Of a stretch of DNA of 64,000 nucleotides, positions 24,592 through 33,510 are shown piece after piece. The translations under genes were made by a program, and so were the position numbers. Origin of the DNA: an uncultured Christensenella sp. (GTDB taxonomy: Bacteria > Bacillota > Clostridia > Christensenellales > Borkfalkiaceae); contig CAJTPB010000001.1 of the NCBI GenBank assembly GCA_910578065.1, positions 38,051 to 102,050 on the forward strand, read 5' to 3'. Under the pieces are notes generated by a model. That model saw only the letters and a program-made list of their open reading frames with translations. It had not been told where the DNA came from and made no database searches. Positions within the stretch are counted from its first letter, which is position 1. Each line of letters begins with the position of its first letter.

Positions 24592-25911
24592 TCAGAAGGG
24601 CAAACGCATTCTGCCTTTGCCGCCCTTGAACTGTTTCATAAGCGCTTTGGTCTGTTCGAACTGTTTTAACAGTTGGTTGATTTCTTGCACGGTCGTACCA
24701 GAACCGGACGCGATCCGCTTTTTGCGCGAAGAGTTGATGATTTGCGGATTATCCCGCTCTTTCTGCGTCATAGAAAGGATCATCGCCTTGGTGCGTTCGA
24801 TGCGCTTTTCGTCTAAATCGCCGTCTTTCAGCTTTAACTTGTTCGCGCCGGGAAGCATGCTCATCAGCGCGCTTGCCCCGCCCATCTTTTTTAACGCTTC
24901 GAACTGACTTAAATAATCGGTAAGCGTAAAGGAAGATTCGCGCATTTTGCGCTCCATTTCCTTTGCCTGCTGTTCGGATACCGCTTCCTGCGCCTTTTCG
25001 ATCAAAGAGAGCACGTCCCCCATGCCGAGAATGCGCGAAGCCATTCTATCCGGATAGAACGGTTCTAAATCGGTGAGTTTTTCCCCCACGCCGATAAATT
25101 TAATGGGCTTGCCCGTAACCGCCTTAATGGAAAGACATGCGCCGCCGCGCGTATCGCCGTCTAACTTGGTTAAAATTACGCCCGTTACGTTCAGCCTTGC
25201 GTTAAACGTTTCGGCTACGTTCACCGCGTCTTGCCCCGTCATAGCGTCTACGGTGAGCAGAATTTCGGTTACGTCTACCTCTTTTTTGATCTCTTCCAAC
25301 TCTTTCATCAGCGCGTCGTCGATATGGAGCCGCCCCGCCGTATCGATAACGACGGTATCGTAACCCATCTTCTTCGCGTGATCGATCGCCTGTTTTGCCG
25401 TTTTGGAAGGATTTTGCGTGCCCTTTTCGAACACTTCCGTCTGCGCTTTTTCGCCGACGACTTTTAACTGATCGATCGCCGCAGGGCGGTAAATATCGCA
25501 CGCGACCAAAAGCGGACGCTTGCCCTGCTTTTTCAACTGCAAAGCGAGTTTTCCGCACAGCGTAGTTTTACCCGCGCCCTGCAACCCGCACATCATAATT
25601 ACGGTGGGCAGTTTAGAACTTACTTCTAACTTCGCGTTGCCCGTTCCCATTAACGCGATCAACTCGTCGTTTACGATTTTGATGACCTGCTGCGCGGGAT
25701 TCAACGATTCGAGCACCTGCTGCCCGACCGCCTTTTCGGAAACGTCGTTGATAAACTGCTTTGCGACCTTAATGTTTACGTCCGCTTCCAAAAGCGCAAT
25801 GCGCACTTCGCGCATTGCCGAACGGATCTCTAACTCGGTCAGCTTTCCCCGTTTGGTCAGCTTGGAAAATATGTGGTTGAGCCGCTCGGAAAGCGAACCG
25901 AATAATGCCAT
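24592..25911 (-). CDS. ffh: Signal recognition particle GTPase Ffh
   Basis: This 439-residue protein is the SRP54 homologue that binds signal sequences of nascent membrane and secreted proteins together with 4.5S/6S RNA. It shows the N domain (1-90), the GTPase G1 loop GLQGAGKTTLCGKLA, DTAGRLHIDD, TKLDGDTRGG, and the methionine-rich M domain from about residue 325 (MLSMTQKERDNPQIINSSRKKRIASGSG), which carries the RNA-binding motif. Its receptor gene ftsY is at 26989-27885. It follows ylxM by 12 bases. Confidence 0.97.
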   Translation of the reverse strand: MALFGSLSERLNHIFSKLTKRGKLTELEIRSAMREVRIALLEADVNIKVAKQFINDVSEKAVGQQVLESLNPAQQVIKIVNDELIALMGTGNAKLEVSSKLPTVIMMCGLQGAGKTTLCGKLALQLKKQGKRPLLVACDIYRPAAIDQLKVVGEKAQTEVFEKGTQNPSKTAKQAIDHAKKMGYDTVVIDTAGRLHIDDALMKELEEIKKEVDVTEILLTVDAMTGQDAVNVAETFNARLNVTGVILTKLDGDTRGGACLSIKAVTGKPIKFIGVGEKLTDLEPFYPDRMASRILGMGDVLSLIEKAQEAVSEQQAKEMERKMRESSFTLTDYLSQFEALKKMGGASALMSMLPGANKLKLKDGDLDEKRIERTKAMILSMTQKERDNPQIINSSRKKRIASGSGTTVQEINQLLKQFEQTKALMKQFKGGKGRMRLPF

Positions 25912-25923
25912 ACTCTTCCCCTT

Positions 25924-26304
25924 TTATAAAAGCGTATCCGCTTGCGCTTCGATCGCCTTTGCGGCTTCTTGCGCATAGTCGCGGTTGCAAATTGCTTGAA
26001 GTTTTTCCCGATATTCCTGCGGAAATTCTTCCGCCGCCTTCCCTACGTCTGTCAACAGGAACGAGTGCGCAAGCGAAAGTTCGGTAAGCGTTCGATCGAA
26101 ATGCAGCTTGGCGTCGTATTCTTCCAACTGCTTGCGGCAGGTGTTTAAACAATCGGAAACGCTTTGGCGGGAACAGCCCTTTTGTTCTGCGATTTCCGAA
26201 AGGGATAAATCGCAGTTAAAATACAGGTTGGTAACTTCCCGTTGGGTTTCCGTTAGCAAAGGGCTGTAAATATCCCACAGCCGCAGAAAGTGTAGATCCT
26301 GCAT
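25924..26304 (-). CDS. ylxM: YlxM-family SRP-associated HTH protein
   Basis: The 126-residue sigma-70 region-4-like protein (TETQREVTNLYFNCDLSLSEIAEQKGCSRQSVSDCLNTC) is the expected partner gene of ffh. YlxM in other Bacillota binds the SRP and modulates its GTPase. I chose the ATG at 26304 because GAGGAT precedes it and because a strong promoter -10 box (26334-26339) lies upstream; the longer frame would start on that box. C-terminal length is normal for the family. Confidence 0.88.
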   Translation of the reverse strand: MQDLHFLRLWDIYSPLLTETQREVTNLYFNCDLSLSEIAEQKGCSRQSVSDCLNTCRKQLEEYDAKLHFDRTLTELSLAHSFLLTDVGKAAEEFPQEYREKLQAICNRDYAQEAAKAIEAQADTLL

Positions 26305-26333
26305 GAAATCCTCGAAACGCGCTTTTCTTACAG

Positions 26334-26362
26334 AGTATACCAAATTTAAAAACGCCTGTCAA
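26334..26362 (-). promoter_or_regulatory. Promoter of ylxM-ffh-rpsP-khpA
   Basis: Minus strand: TTGACA (26357-26362), 17-base spacer, TATACT (26334-26339), about 30 bases upstream of the ylxM ATG. The -35 is built from the descending arm of the upstream gene's terminator. Confidence 0.85.
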
Positions 26363-26384
26363 GTATTTTTCCTTGATAGGCGTT
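26351..26384 (-). terminator. Terminator of the 26390-26851 gene, overlapping the ylxM promoter
   Basis: Minus strand: AACGCCTATCAAG pairs with CTTGACAGGCGTT (one mismatch), followed by TTTAAATTT, five bases after the stop codon. Confidence 0.75.
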
Positions 26385-26389
26385 GAATT

Positions 26390-26851
26390 TTACAAAAAAT
26401 TGATGCAGGAAGAAATGGTATGCAGCACGGCGAATATCGCCGTAGGCGGCAGGGCGAAATAGTTGCGCCGCTCCCCCTCGTATGCGAGCAGCGAAAAACA
26501 AGGACAAAGCGCAAGCGAAACGATCACCCCGATATTGATGAACGCGCAGTAATAAAAAATCCAGGCGATGATATAACAAATAAAAAACAGCGCCGAAGAT
26601 ACAAAAAAAGGCGAATCGAATTTGATTTTGCGCCCCTTTTGCACGAAACATACAAGCGCTGCCACTGCGATCACTTGAAATACGGTTGCGGCAATATCGA
26701 GCGCAGGCGTTTGGGAAAGTTCGCGCATCACGTCGTTCGGCGCGGGCACGCCGAACCAAACAAGGTTAGGCACCATGATCGCCGCAAACAAAATCAGCCC
26801 TACCCAATCGAACCCGAACGATAACCCGAATACCGTTTTTTCTTTTTTCAT
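26390..26851 (-). CDS. Small integral membrane protein, unknown function
   Basis: The 153-residue protein has about five hydrophobic spans (near residues 13-30, 50-70, 80-100, 103-122 and 135-152) and a short charged N-terminus. I recognise no family motif beyond a general resemblance to small uncharacterised multipass proteins of Firmicutes. An AGAGGG ribosome site precedes the ATG. That site is part of a 65-bp unit repeated immediately upstream. It has its own terminator and is therefore probably an independent unit between ftsY and ylxM. Confidence 0.65.
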   Translation of the reverse strand: MKKEKTVFGLSFGFDWVGLILFAAIMVPNLVWFGVPAPNDVMRELSQTPALDIAATVFQVIAVAALVCFVQKGRKIKFDSPFFVSSALFFICYIIAWIFYYCAFINIGVIVSLALCPCFSLLAYEGERRNYFALPPTAIFAVLHTISSCINFL

Positions 26852-26855
26852 AAAC

Positions 26856-26985
26856 CCTCTTTTTATAACCGATTGCGGCTTTCCAAATAAAACAACGATA
26901 CTTTACAAATGCCGTTTTTACCTCTTTTTATAACCGATTGCAGCTTTTCAAATAAAACAACAGTTTTTTGCAAATACCGCAAGTT
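26856..26985. repeat. Two-copy tandem repeat, 65-bp unit
   Basis: Copies begin CCTCTTTTTATAACCGATTG at 26856 and 26921 and stay similar to about 26985. The unit includes the ribosome-site region of the minus-strand gene 26390-26851. It fills the spacer up to the ftsY stop. Confidence 0.85.
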
Positions 26986-26988
26986 GGG

Positions 26989-27885
26989 TTAAAAGAATCC
27001 TTCTACGAACTGTTCCGCGTCGAACGGCTCTAAATCGTCCATTTTTTCGCCCACGCCCGCAAATACGACGGGGATCCCCAATTCGCCGCAAAGGGAAAAC
27101 ACAAAGCCGCCCTTTGCCGTTCCGTCTAACTTCGTCAACACGATGCCGTCTAATTCTACCGCTTCGTCGAATACGCGCGCCTGCGAGATCGCGTTTTGCC
27201 CCGTCGTCGCGTCCAGCACTAAAAATTTATAAAACGCCGCTTGCGCGTATTCCCGCTCGACCACTCTATCCATCTTTTTCAGTTCGTTCATCAAATTTTC
27301 TTTTACGTGCAAACGCCCTGCGGTATCCACCAACACCACGTCCGTTCCCTTCGCCTTTGCGGAAGAAACCGCGTCGAAAATGACTGCGGCGGGGTCGCTT
27401 CCCTCTTCGTGCTTGACGATGCGCACTTTTGCGCGATCTGCCCAAACGGAAAGCTGATCGCTCGCCGCCGCGCGGAAGGTATCCGCCGCGGCAACGGTAA
27501 CGCTCTTTTTCTGCCGCACGAAATAATTCGCAACCTTGCCGATGGTCGTCGTTTTCCCCACGCCGTTTACCCCTACGAACATGATAACGCAGGGATAGGT
27601 GATTTGCGGAATTTCCGCCTCGTTCAGCGTGTCTTCTAAAATATCTTTTAACAGATCGGTTACAAACTGTTCGTCCTTCACCTTGTTGCCGATCGCCTCT
27701 TCCTTCACCTGTTCGACGACCTCTTCCGCCGTGGCAACGGAAACGTCCGACGAAATGAGAATCTCTTCCAACTCGTCGTAAAATTCGTTGCCCAGCTTGT
27801 TTTTTGCAAACAGCAGGCGCATTTTATGCGAAACGCCCTCTTTCGTCTTTTTTAACGCATTTGCGATTTTACCGAATATTCCCAT
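26989..27885 (-). CDS. ftsY: SRP receptor GTPase FtsY
   Basis: This 298-residue SRP receptor delivers ribosome-nascent-chain complexes to the Sec translocon. GTPase motifs are GVNGVGKTTTIGKVANYF, DTFRAAASDQL, DTAGRLHVKENLMNEL and TKLDGTAKGG. The short N domain (MGIFGKIANALKKTK) has no long acidic extension, as usual in Gram-positive bacteria. The start at 27885 is chosen for the AGAGGA site six bases upstream. It follows smc after 147 bases, the conserved smc-ftsY order. Confidence 0.96.
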   Translation of the reverse strand: MGIFGKIANALKKTKEGVSHKMRLLFAKNKLGNEFYDELEEILISSDVSVATAEEVVEQVKEEAIGNKVKDEQFVTDLLKDILEDTLNEAEIPQITYPCVIMFVGVNGVGKTTTIGKVANYFVRQKKSVTVAAADTFRAAASDQLSVWADRAKVRIVKHEEGSDPAAVIFDAVSSAKAKGTDVVLVDTAGRLHVKENLMNELKKMDRVVEREYAQAAFYKFLVLDATTGQNAISQARVFDEAVELDGIVLTKLDGTAKGGFVFSLCGELGIPVVFAGVGEKMDDLEPFDAEQFVEGFF

Positions 27886-28032
27886 TTCCATTCCTCTTTT
27901 CAATTTCGCCGAAAATTTTTAACGGCATTTTTATTACGAATGCCGCTCCGCGTTCGGCGATAATCTGTAAAACGCCTAAACGCACGCGCGCGACGGCGCG
28001 ACAAGCGGCAAAATAAATCAATTCGTAATGTT

Positions 28033-31000
28033 TTAAGCCATTACCGTATCCCCGCCCAGCTTTGCTTCCACTTCGGAAAGTTTGACGGATACGATTTTGG
28101 AAACACCCTTTTCTTCCATCGTAACGCCGAACAGCGAATCCGCCTGATTCATGGTGGGTTTTCTGTGCGTAATTACGATAAACTGCGTTTCTTTCGAGAA
28201 CTTTTTCAAATACTTTGCAAAGCGGTCTACGTTCGCTTCGTCGAGCGCCGCTTCGATTTCGTCCAGAATACAGAAGGGCATGGGGCGCGCCTTTAAGATC
28301 GCAAACAAGATCGCGATCGCGGTAAACGCGCGTTCGCCGCCCGACAGCAACGAAATTTTCGTCAGCTTCTTTCCGGGAGGGCAGGCAACGATTTCGATGC
28401 CCGCGTTTAACGGATCGTCGCAATCGGTATAATCGAGCTGCATTTCCGCACGGCCGCCGCCGAACAGTTCTTTGAAAATATGCGTAAAGTTATCGTTGAT
28501 CGCGTTAAAGCCCTCGTCGAACTGTTTCTGCATTTCGTTGCGCAGATCGGTAAGAATGGTCGTAAGATCTTCGATCCCATGGTCGAGATCCTCTTTCTGC
28601 GTCAGCATTTCCGAATAGCGCGCGTACAGATTGTCGTAATCTTCTTCCGCGTTCTGATTGACGGGACCCAAATCGCTGATCCTGCGCTTTAAGCTGTTGA
28701 TGGAAGAATACGACTGCGTAATATCGTAATTTTCGTCGCGCAGAGAAACAGCGCTTTCGTACGTAAGACCGTACGCTTCGTCGATCCTCTGCTTCCAGTT
28801 TTCCAACCCCGTTTCGATTTTGGAAATTTCCAGCTCGCACTTAAACTTTAAGTCCGACTGCGACTGCTGTTCGGAAAGGATCGCGCGTTTCGCTTCGCCC
28901 AGTTCCAACTGGCGGGAATAAGTGTTGCGCTTTTCCTCTTCCACTTCGGCAATGCGCGAACGCAGGGAGGAAACGATTTTTTGTTCTTCTTCGGTCAAAG
29001 CGGCGCGCTCTTCGTCGCGGCGGAGGTTTTGAATGGTTTCTTCCGTCTTTGCGATATTTTCGCGCGTTTGATCGATCTTGCGCGCAAGCGACTGTTTTTC
29101 TTCCTGCATGCGGTTTACGTTCGCTTCTTCCGCCGCGTTTGCGGAAGCGAGCGAAGCCCCTTCCATGCGCAAATTCTGATGCCGTTCGGAAAGCGCGTCG
29201 CGCTCCTTCTTCAACTCGTCGCATTCCGCCTGCTGCTTGGAAAGTTCCGCCGCCGCCTCCGAACGGATTTTGTTGAGCACGTCTTCGTTTTCGGAGAAGG
29301 AAAGCACCTTGTTCTTTAAATCGTCCGCGCGCAGGGTCAAATCGTTTAACACGCCGTTGTATTCGGAAAGATCTTTTTCGGTATCGGCGATCAGATCGCT
29401 GAGCGCCGCTTCCCGCTGCGCAAGCGCCGCAAACGCAGCCGTTTGCTCTTGCACCTTTATGCGGAACGCTTCGTATTCCTTTTCCGCTTCTTCCCGCTCT
29501 TTATCGCAAGTTTCGATCGCCGCGCGCAGTTTTTCCGCCGTAGCCGTTTTCTTTGCGATGTTCTCTTCGCATTCTTTAATGCGGCGTTCGCCCGCAAGCA
29601 GATTGCCGCTGTCTTTACGGTGCGAACCGCCCGTCATCGCGCCGCTGGTAGAAACGGTATCGCCGTCTAACGTTACGATTTTAAAGGCGTGCGCGTATTT
29701 CTTCGCGATTGCCGTAGCGCTTGCGATGGTATCGCAGATAAGCGTATTGCCCAGCAGGTTTTTAATGACGTTATCGTAATACGAATCGTATTTGACAAGC
29801 TCGTCCGCAAGCCCCAGCGCGCCCTGTTCGGAAAGCGCCTTTTGAATATCGCGGCTGTCGTAATGGGGGCGCATAGACCCGACGGGCAAAAAGGTGACGA
29901 TCCCCCCGCCCGAACGCTTTAAGTATTCGATCAAAAAGCGCGCGTCGTCCGCAGTGGCGGTAACAAGGTTTTGCATCGCCCCGCCGAACGCCGTTTCGAT
30001 CGCCACTTCGTACTTTTGATCGGTAGAAACGATATCGGCGATCGAGCCTTTGATCTTCGCCCCGATTGCGGGATCGTTCTTTGCCGTAAGCTGCAATCTG
30101 CGCACCGAATCGCGGTAGCCGTCGAATCTGTTTTTTAACCCCACGTACATATCGAGGTTGTTTTTATAGTTTGCTATGGAAGCGTTGCAATCCATATACT
30201 CTTGCGAAAGGCGTTGACCGGAACGGCTCAATTCGCGGATATTGCCCGAAAGTTCGCTTTCTTTTTCCTCTTTTCCGTCGAGGAAGGCTTCGCAAGCGTT
30301 CTTTTCCGCGCGGCAATCGCCAAGCTGTTTGGCATACTCTTCTTTACGGGAAGAGGCTTTTGCGATCGCTTCTTTTACTTCGTCGATCCGTTCGCTTACC
30401 GCGTCGCGGCGGGCGGAAAGGGAGCCTCTGTCCGCGCGGACGTCCGCCAAATTTTCCACCGAGTTGATTTCGCTTAACCGCTTTTCTTCGAACAGTTTTT
30501 CGTAAACGGCAATGCGCGCGTTCGCTTCTTGTATGCGCTTTAACAATTCGGCGCATTCTTCTTCGATTTCGGAAGCGCGCGCCAGATTTTTTTCCGACTT
30601 CTTTTTGCTTGCCGCGGTAAGGGTATCGATCTCGCCGATACGGCGCACCGAATATTCCACCTCGTCCGTCGCCGCGCGCAGCTGTCTGCGGTAGGAAAGA
30701 ATGCGTTCGCCGATTACTTTCGCCTCTCCGCTCTTGTGTTCCAAGCCCACTTCGTAAGTGCGCAGTTTATCGTTTAAGGCGCGCAATTCGTCGTCTGCGG
30801 CGGAAATCTTATCTCTGCCGCCCGCTTCGTCCGCTTCGATTTTGGCAAGTTCCTGTTCGATCGCGGCGATCCGATTTTCCGCCGCCTGCATCTTTACGCG
30901 GAATTTTTCCGTTTCGACGGAGGCGTTTTCGCAGCGGAACAGGTATGTATTTACTTCGTTATATTTCAGCTCTTCGGATAATACGCGGTATTTTTTCGCC

Positions 31001-31632
31001 GTTTCCGCCTGACGCTCCAACGGCTTTAACTGCTTTTCCGCTTCGTCCATTCTCTGCACGAATACGGTTAAATTATCTTTCGCGTTTTCCAACTTGCGCT
31101 CGATTTCTCCTTTGCGCTGTTTAAACATCATAACGCCCGTCGCTTCTTCGAATATGGAGCGACGGTCTTCGGGCTTGGCGTTCATTATTTGTTCTACCTT
31201 ACCCTGCCCGATGATGGAATAGCCCTCTTTTCCGATTCCCACGCCGTGCAGCAACGCGACGATATCTTTTAACCTGCACGGCTGCTTGTTTAAAAGATAT
31301 TCGCTTTCGCCCGAACGGTAAAGCCGACGGGTCATGGCGACTTCGTCGTACTCGATATCGAACAGTTTCTGCGCGTTGTCGAACACCAACGTTACTTCGC
31401 AATAAGAAAGGGCGCGGCGCGCCTGCGTGCCGCCGAAAATTACGTCTTGCATGCTCGATCCGCGCAGCGTTTTAGCGGACTGTTCGCCCAATACCCAGCG
31501 CACGGCGTCCGCCACGTTGGATTTTCCGCAGCCGTTCGGCCCTACGATACAAGTTACCCCGTCTTCGAATTTAATGGAAGTTTTATCCGCAAACGATTTA
31601 AACCCTACCAGTTGTATTTCCTTAAAATTCAA
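28033..31632 (-). CDS. smc: Chromosome segregation ATPase SMC
   Basis: This 1199-residue condensin subunit has an N-terminal Walker A (GPNGCGKSNVADAVRWVLGE), a coiled coil, a hinge near residues 515-665 (GAKIKGSIADIVSTDQKYE ... GNTLICDTIASATAIAKKYA), a second coil, and the C-terminal signature LLSGGERAFTAIA with Walker B FCILDEIEAALDEAN. It holds and extrudes chromosomal DNA with ScpA/ScpB. Translation starts at a TTG that overlaps the stop of rnc (TTGA), with AGAGGAC upstream, so the two are coupled. Confidence 0.97.
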   Translation of the reverse strand: MNFKEIQLVGFKSFADKTSIKFEDGVTCIVGPNGCGKSNVADAVRWVLGEQSAKTLRGSSMQDVIFGGTQARRALSYCEVTLVFDNAQKLFDIEYDEVAMTRRLYRSGESEYLLNKQPCRLKDIVALLHGVGIGKEGYSIIGQGKVEQIMNAKPEDRRSIFEEATGVMMFKQRKGEIERKLENAKDNLTVFVQRMDEAEKQLKPLERQAETAKKYRVLSEELKYNEVNTYLFRCENASVETEKFRVKMQAAENRIAAIEQELAKIEADEAGGRDKISAADDELRALNDKLRTYEVGLEHKSGEAKVIGERILSYRRQLRAATDEVEYSVRRIGEIDTLTAASKKKSEKNLARASEIEEECAELLKRIQEANARIAVYEKLFEEKRLSEINSVENLADVRADRGSLSARRDAVSERIDEVKEAIAKASSRKEEYAKQLGDCRAEKNACEAFLDGKEEKESELSGNIRELSRSGQRLSQEYMDCNASIANYKNNLDMYVGLKNRFDGYRDSVRRLQLTAKNDPAIGAKIKGSIADIVSTDQKYEVAIETAFGGAMQNLVTATADDARFLIEYLKRSGGGIVTFLPVGSMRPHYDSRDIQKALSEQGALGLADELVKYDSYYDNVIKNLLGNTLICDTIASATAIAKKYAHAFKIVTLDGDTVSTSGAMTGGSHRKDSGNLLAGERRIKECEENIAKKTATAEKLRAAIETCDKEREEAEKEYEAFRIKVQEQTAAFAALAQREAALSDLIADTEKDLSEYNGVLNDLTLRADDLKNKVLSFSENEDVLNKIRSEAAAELSKQQAECDELKKERDALSERHQNLRMEGASLASANAAEEANVNRMQEEKQSLARKIDQTRENIAKTEETIQNLRRDEERAALTEEEQKIVSSLRSRIAEVEEEKRNTYSRQLELGEAKRAILSEQQSQSDLKFKCELEISKIETGLENWKQRIDEAYGLTYESAVSLRDENYDITQSYSSINSLKRRISDLGPVNQNAEEDYDNLYARYSEMLTQKEDLDHGIEDLTTILTDLRNEMQKQFDEGFNAINDNFTHIFKELFGGGRAEMQLDYTDCDDPLNAGIEIVACPPGKKLTKISLLSGGERAFTAIAILFAILKARPMPFCILDEIEAALDEANVDRFAKYLKKFSKETQFIVITHRKPTMNQADSLFGVTMEEKGVSKIVSVKLSEVEAKLGGDTVMA

Positions 31633-32291
31633 TCTTTTGTCCTCTTTTTCAAAATTTCAAGCAGATTTTTGGCGGCTTGCGTCTTTGCCGCCTGTTTGGT
31701 TTCTCCGCTGCCTTCCGCACGATCGCCCAATGCGGATACCGTGCAATGAAAGCGTTCCTTTTTCAACACGCAATCGGTATACTGCGGCAAATTCGCATGC
31801 GTGATCGCCTGCACGTACTCCTGCAATTCGTTGATCGCGTTTTCCGTTTTTACTTCGGTAATAAAGCGGGAAAGAAACTCGTTCGCGCGCTTTCTGCCGC
31901 CGTCTAAAAAGATGCCCGCGGCAACCGCTTCGAACAGGTTGGAAGGCGTTTTCTTTCCGATGTTTTCCGCCTTGCCCGAAACGAGCAAAAATTGCATTAA
32001 GCCCGCCTTTTCCGCCGCCGCGTTCAACGCCTCTTCCGAAACGTAGTTCTTTCTTAAATCGGTAAGTTTTCCTTCGCCCGATTTAGTATTGCGGTATAAC
32101 TCTTCGGTCACGTACAGCCCTACCACCGCGTCGCCGAGAAATTCCAACCGCTCGTTATGATCGCACCCCTTTGCGTTTGCATAAGTCGTATGGGTAAAAC
32201 ACTGTTTCAACAATCGCTTATCTCGAAAAGAATACCCAATCGCGTTTTCCGCCTGCCGCTCTGTCTCTTCCGTCCAATCGCCGTTACGCAT
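31629..32291 (-). CDS. rnc: Ribonuclease III
   Basis: The 220-residue double-strand-specific RNase processes rRNA precursors and structured mRNAs. The catalytic signature HNERLEFLGDAVVGLYVTEEL and the second acidic site (SNLFEAVAAGIFLDGG) are intact. The C-terminal double-stranded-RNA-binding domain follows from about residue 150 (ALGDRAEGSGETKQAAKTQAAKNLLEIL). It overlaps plsX by 8 bases and smc by 3, in the conserved plsX-rnc-smc order. Confidence 0.96.
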   Translation of the reverse strand: MRNGDWTEETERQAENAIGYSFRDKRLLKQCFTHTTYANAKGCDHNERLEFLGDAVVGLYVTEELYRNTKSGEGKLTDLRKNYVSEEALNAAAEKAGLMQFLLVSGKAENIGKKTPSNLFEAVAAGIFLDGGRKRANEFLSRFITEVKTENAINELQEYVQAITHANLPQYTDCVLKKERFHCTVSALGDRAEGSGETKQAAKTQAAKNLLEILKKRTKD

Positions 32292-33312
32292 CCGCTTCCT
32301 CCGCGGGCGATTCCGTTTGCAGATTTTGCGCGATCATATCGATCAAACCGTTCCGATACGCGTCTACCGCTTGTACAACGGAAGGGCAAATGCTCTTCGC
32401 CTTAGACGATCCGTGCGACTTTACGACAACTTTTTTCAGCCCCAAAAATACCGATCCGCCCATGCGGCTGTAATCGAGCATTCTTTTTAATTTTCCGATG
32501 GGCTTTTTTACGAACAGATAGCCGAGTTTGGAAGAAAAAGAAGCTCTAAGCGAATCGGAAAGGACGGTTGCAACCGTTTTTCCGCACCCTTCGATCGCCT
32601 TTAACGCGACGTTGCCCGAAAATCCGTCCGATACGGCTACGTCGATATCGCCGTACATAATGTCGCGCCCTTCCACGTTCCCCACAAAATACACGCCGTC
32701 CGTCTGCTTTAACAGTTGGTGCGCTTCTTGGTGAAGAGGATCGCCTTTATGTTCTTCCGTACCGTTGGTCAAAAGCCCCACACGGGGATTTTGCACGCCG
32801 AACGCCGCCTTTGCATAGGCGGAAGCCATAACCCCGAACTGCGCAAGATACTGCGGTTTGCATTCCGCATTCGCGCCGCAGTCGCACAGCAGCGTTTGCG
32901 AGCCGCGCACGTTGGGAATAGCGGGGCACAGCGCGGGGCGCATTACCCCTTTGATTCTGCCGACCAGCATGATTCCGCCCGTAAGCACCGCGCCCGTAGA
33001 CCCTGCGGAAACGAATCCGCCCACTTCGGGATCGTCGTGCAACAGCTTCATACCTACGACGAGCGAACTGTCTTTTTTGGTGCGCACGGCGGAGGTGGGC
33101 ACGTCGTCGTTGGTGATCACCTCGGTGCAATGCACCACTTCCACGCGCGAAATATCGTATTTGTATTTTTTCAATTCCTCTTTTACAAGATAAGAATCGC
33201 CCGTAAGCACAAGCGAAAAGTCATTCCGTTCTTTCAGCGATTGAATTGCTCCTTTTACAATTTCGACGGGAGCGTTATCCCCCCCCATCGCGTCCACTAC
33301 GATTTTTAACAT
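32284..33312 (-). CDS. plsX: Phosphate acyltransferase PlsX
   Basis: The 342-residue enzyme makes acyl-phosphate from acyl-ACP for phospholipid synthesis. It has the family opening MLKIVVDAMGGDNAPVEIVKG and the conserved AGSTGAVL, GSQTLLCDCGAN and VSDGFSGNVALK motifs. The start at 33312 is preceded by AAGGGAGA and fits the family N-terminus. In many Bacillota acpP follows plsX; here rnc follows directly, so acpP must be elsewhere. Confidence 0.96.
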   Translation of the reverse strand: MLKIVVDAMGGDNAPVEIVKGAIQSLKERNDFSLVLTGDSYLVKEELKKYKYDISRVEVVHCTEVITNDDVPTSAVRTKKDSSLVVGMKLLHDDPEVGGFVSAGSTGAVLTGGIMLVGRIKGVMRPALCPAIPNVRGSQTLLCDCGANAECKPQYLAQFGVMASAYAKAAFGVQNPRVGLLTNGTEEHKGDPLHQEAHQLLKQTDGVYFVGNVEGRDIMYGDIDVAVSDGFSGNVALKAIEGCGKTVATVLSDSLRASFSSKLGYLFVKKPIGKLKRMLDYSRMGGSVFLGLKKVVVKSHGSSKAKSICPSVVQAVDAYRNGLIDMIAQNLQTESPAEEADA

Positions 33313-33400
33313 TTTATGATTCTCCCTTATTTCGGTGAAAACACGTTTTTTACGAACGTTTCCGTTTTTGTCTATAATTACCGCATGATAATTCTTTACG

Positions 33401-33429
33401 ATTATACCATTTTTTTTTCGAAAAAACAA
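33401..33429 (-). promoter_or_regulatory. Probable promoter of plsX-rnc-smc
   Basis: Minus strand: TATAAT (33401-33406) with a weak TTGTTT -35 17 bases upstream, directly after the terminator of the cation transporter gene. It gives a leader of about 80 bases before plsX. Confidence 0.55.
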
Positions 33430-33430
33430 T

Positions 33431-33450
33431 GCTTTCGCCTAAGCGAAAGC
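33431..33450 (-). terminator. Terminator of the cation efflux gene
   Basis: Perfect stem GCTTTCGC/GCGAAAGC with a 4-base loop, followed on the minus strand by ATTGTTTTTT. T-rich sequence also lies on the other side. It is 60 bases past the stop. Confidence 0.7.
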
Positions 33451-33510
33451 AAAAAAATTCAGTCGTATTTTAAAGGATTTTATTTGCCGAAGGCGAGCGG
33501 CGCGATTTCT

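Noticed and set aside
27869..28020. Short frame between smc and ftsY reading IYFAACRAVARVRLGVLQII and onward
   Set aside because: It has no start codon with a ribosome site and runs into the ftsY start. Judged a chance frame.
32284..33312. Fatty-acid ACP gene expected after plsX
   Set aside because: No acpP-like frame lies between plsX and rnc, which overlap. The two carrier proteins at 9.9 and 14.6 kb belong to another operon.
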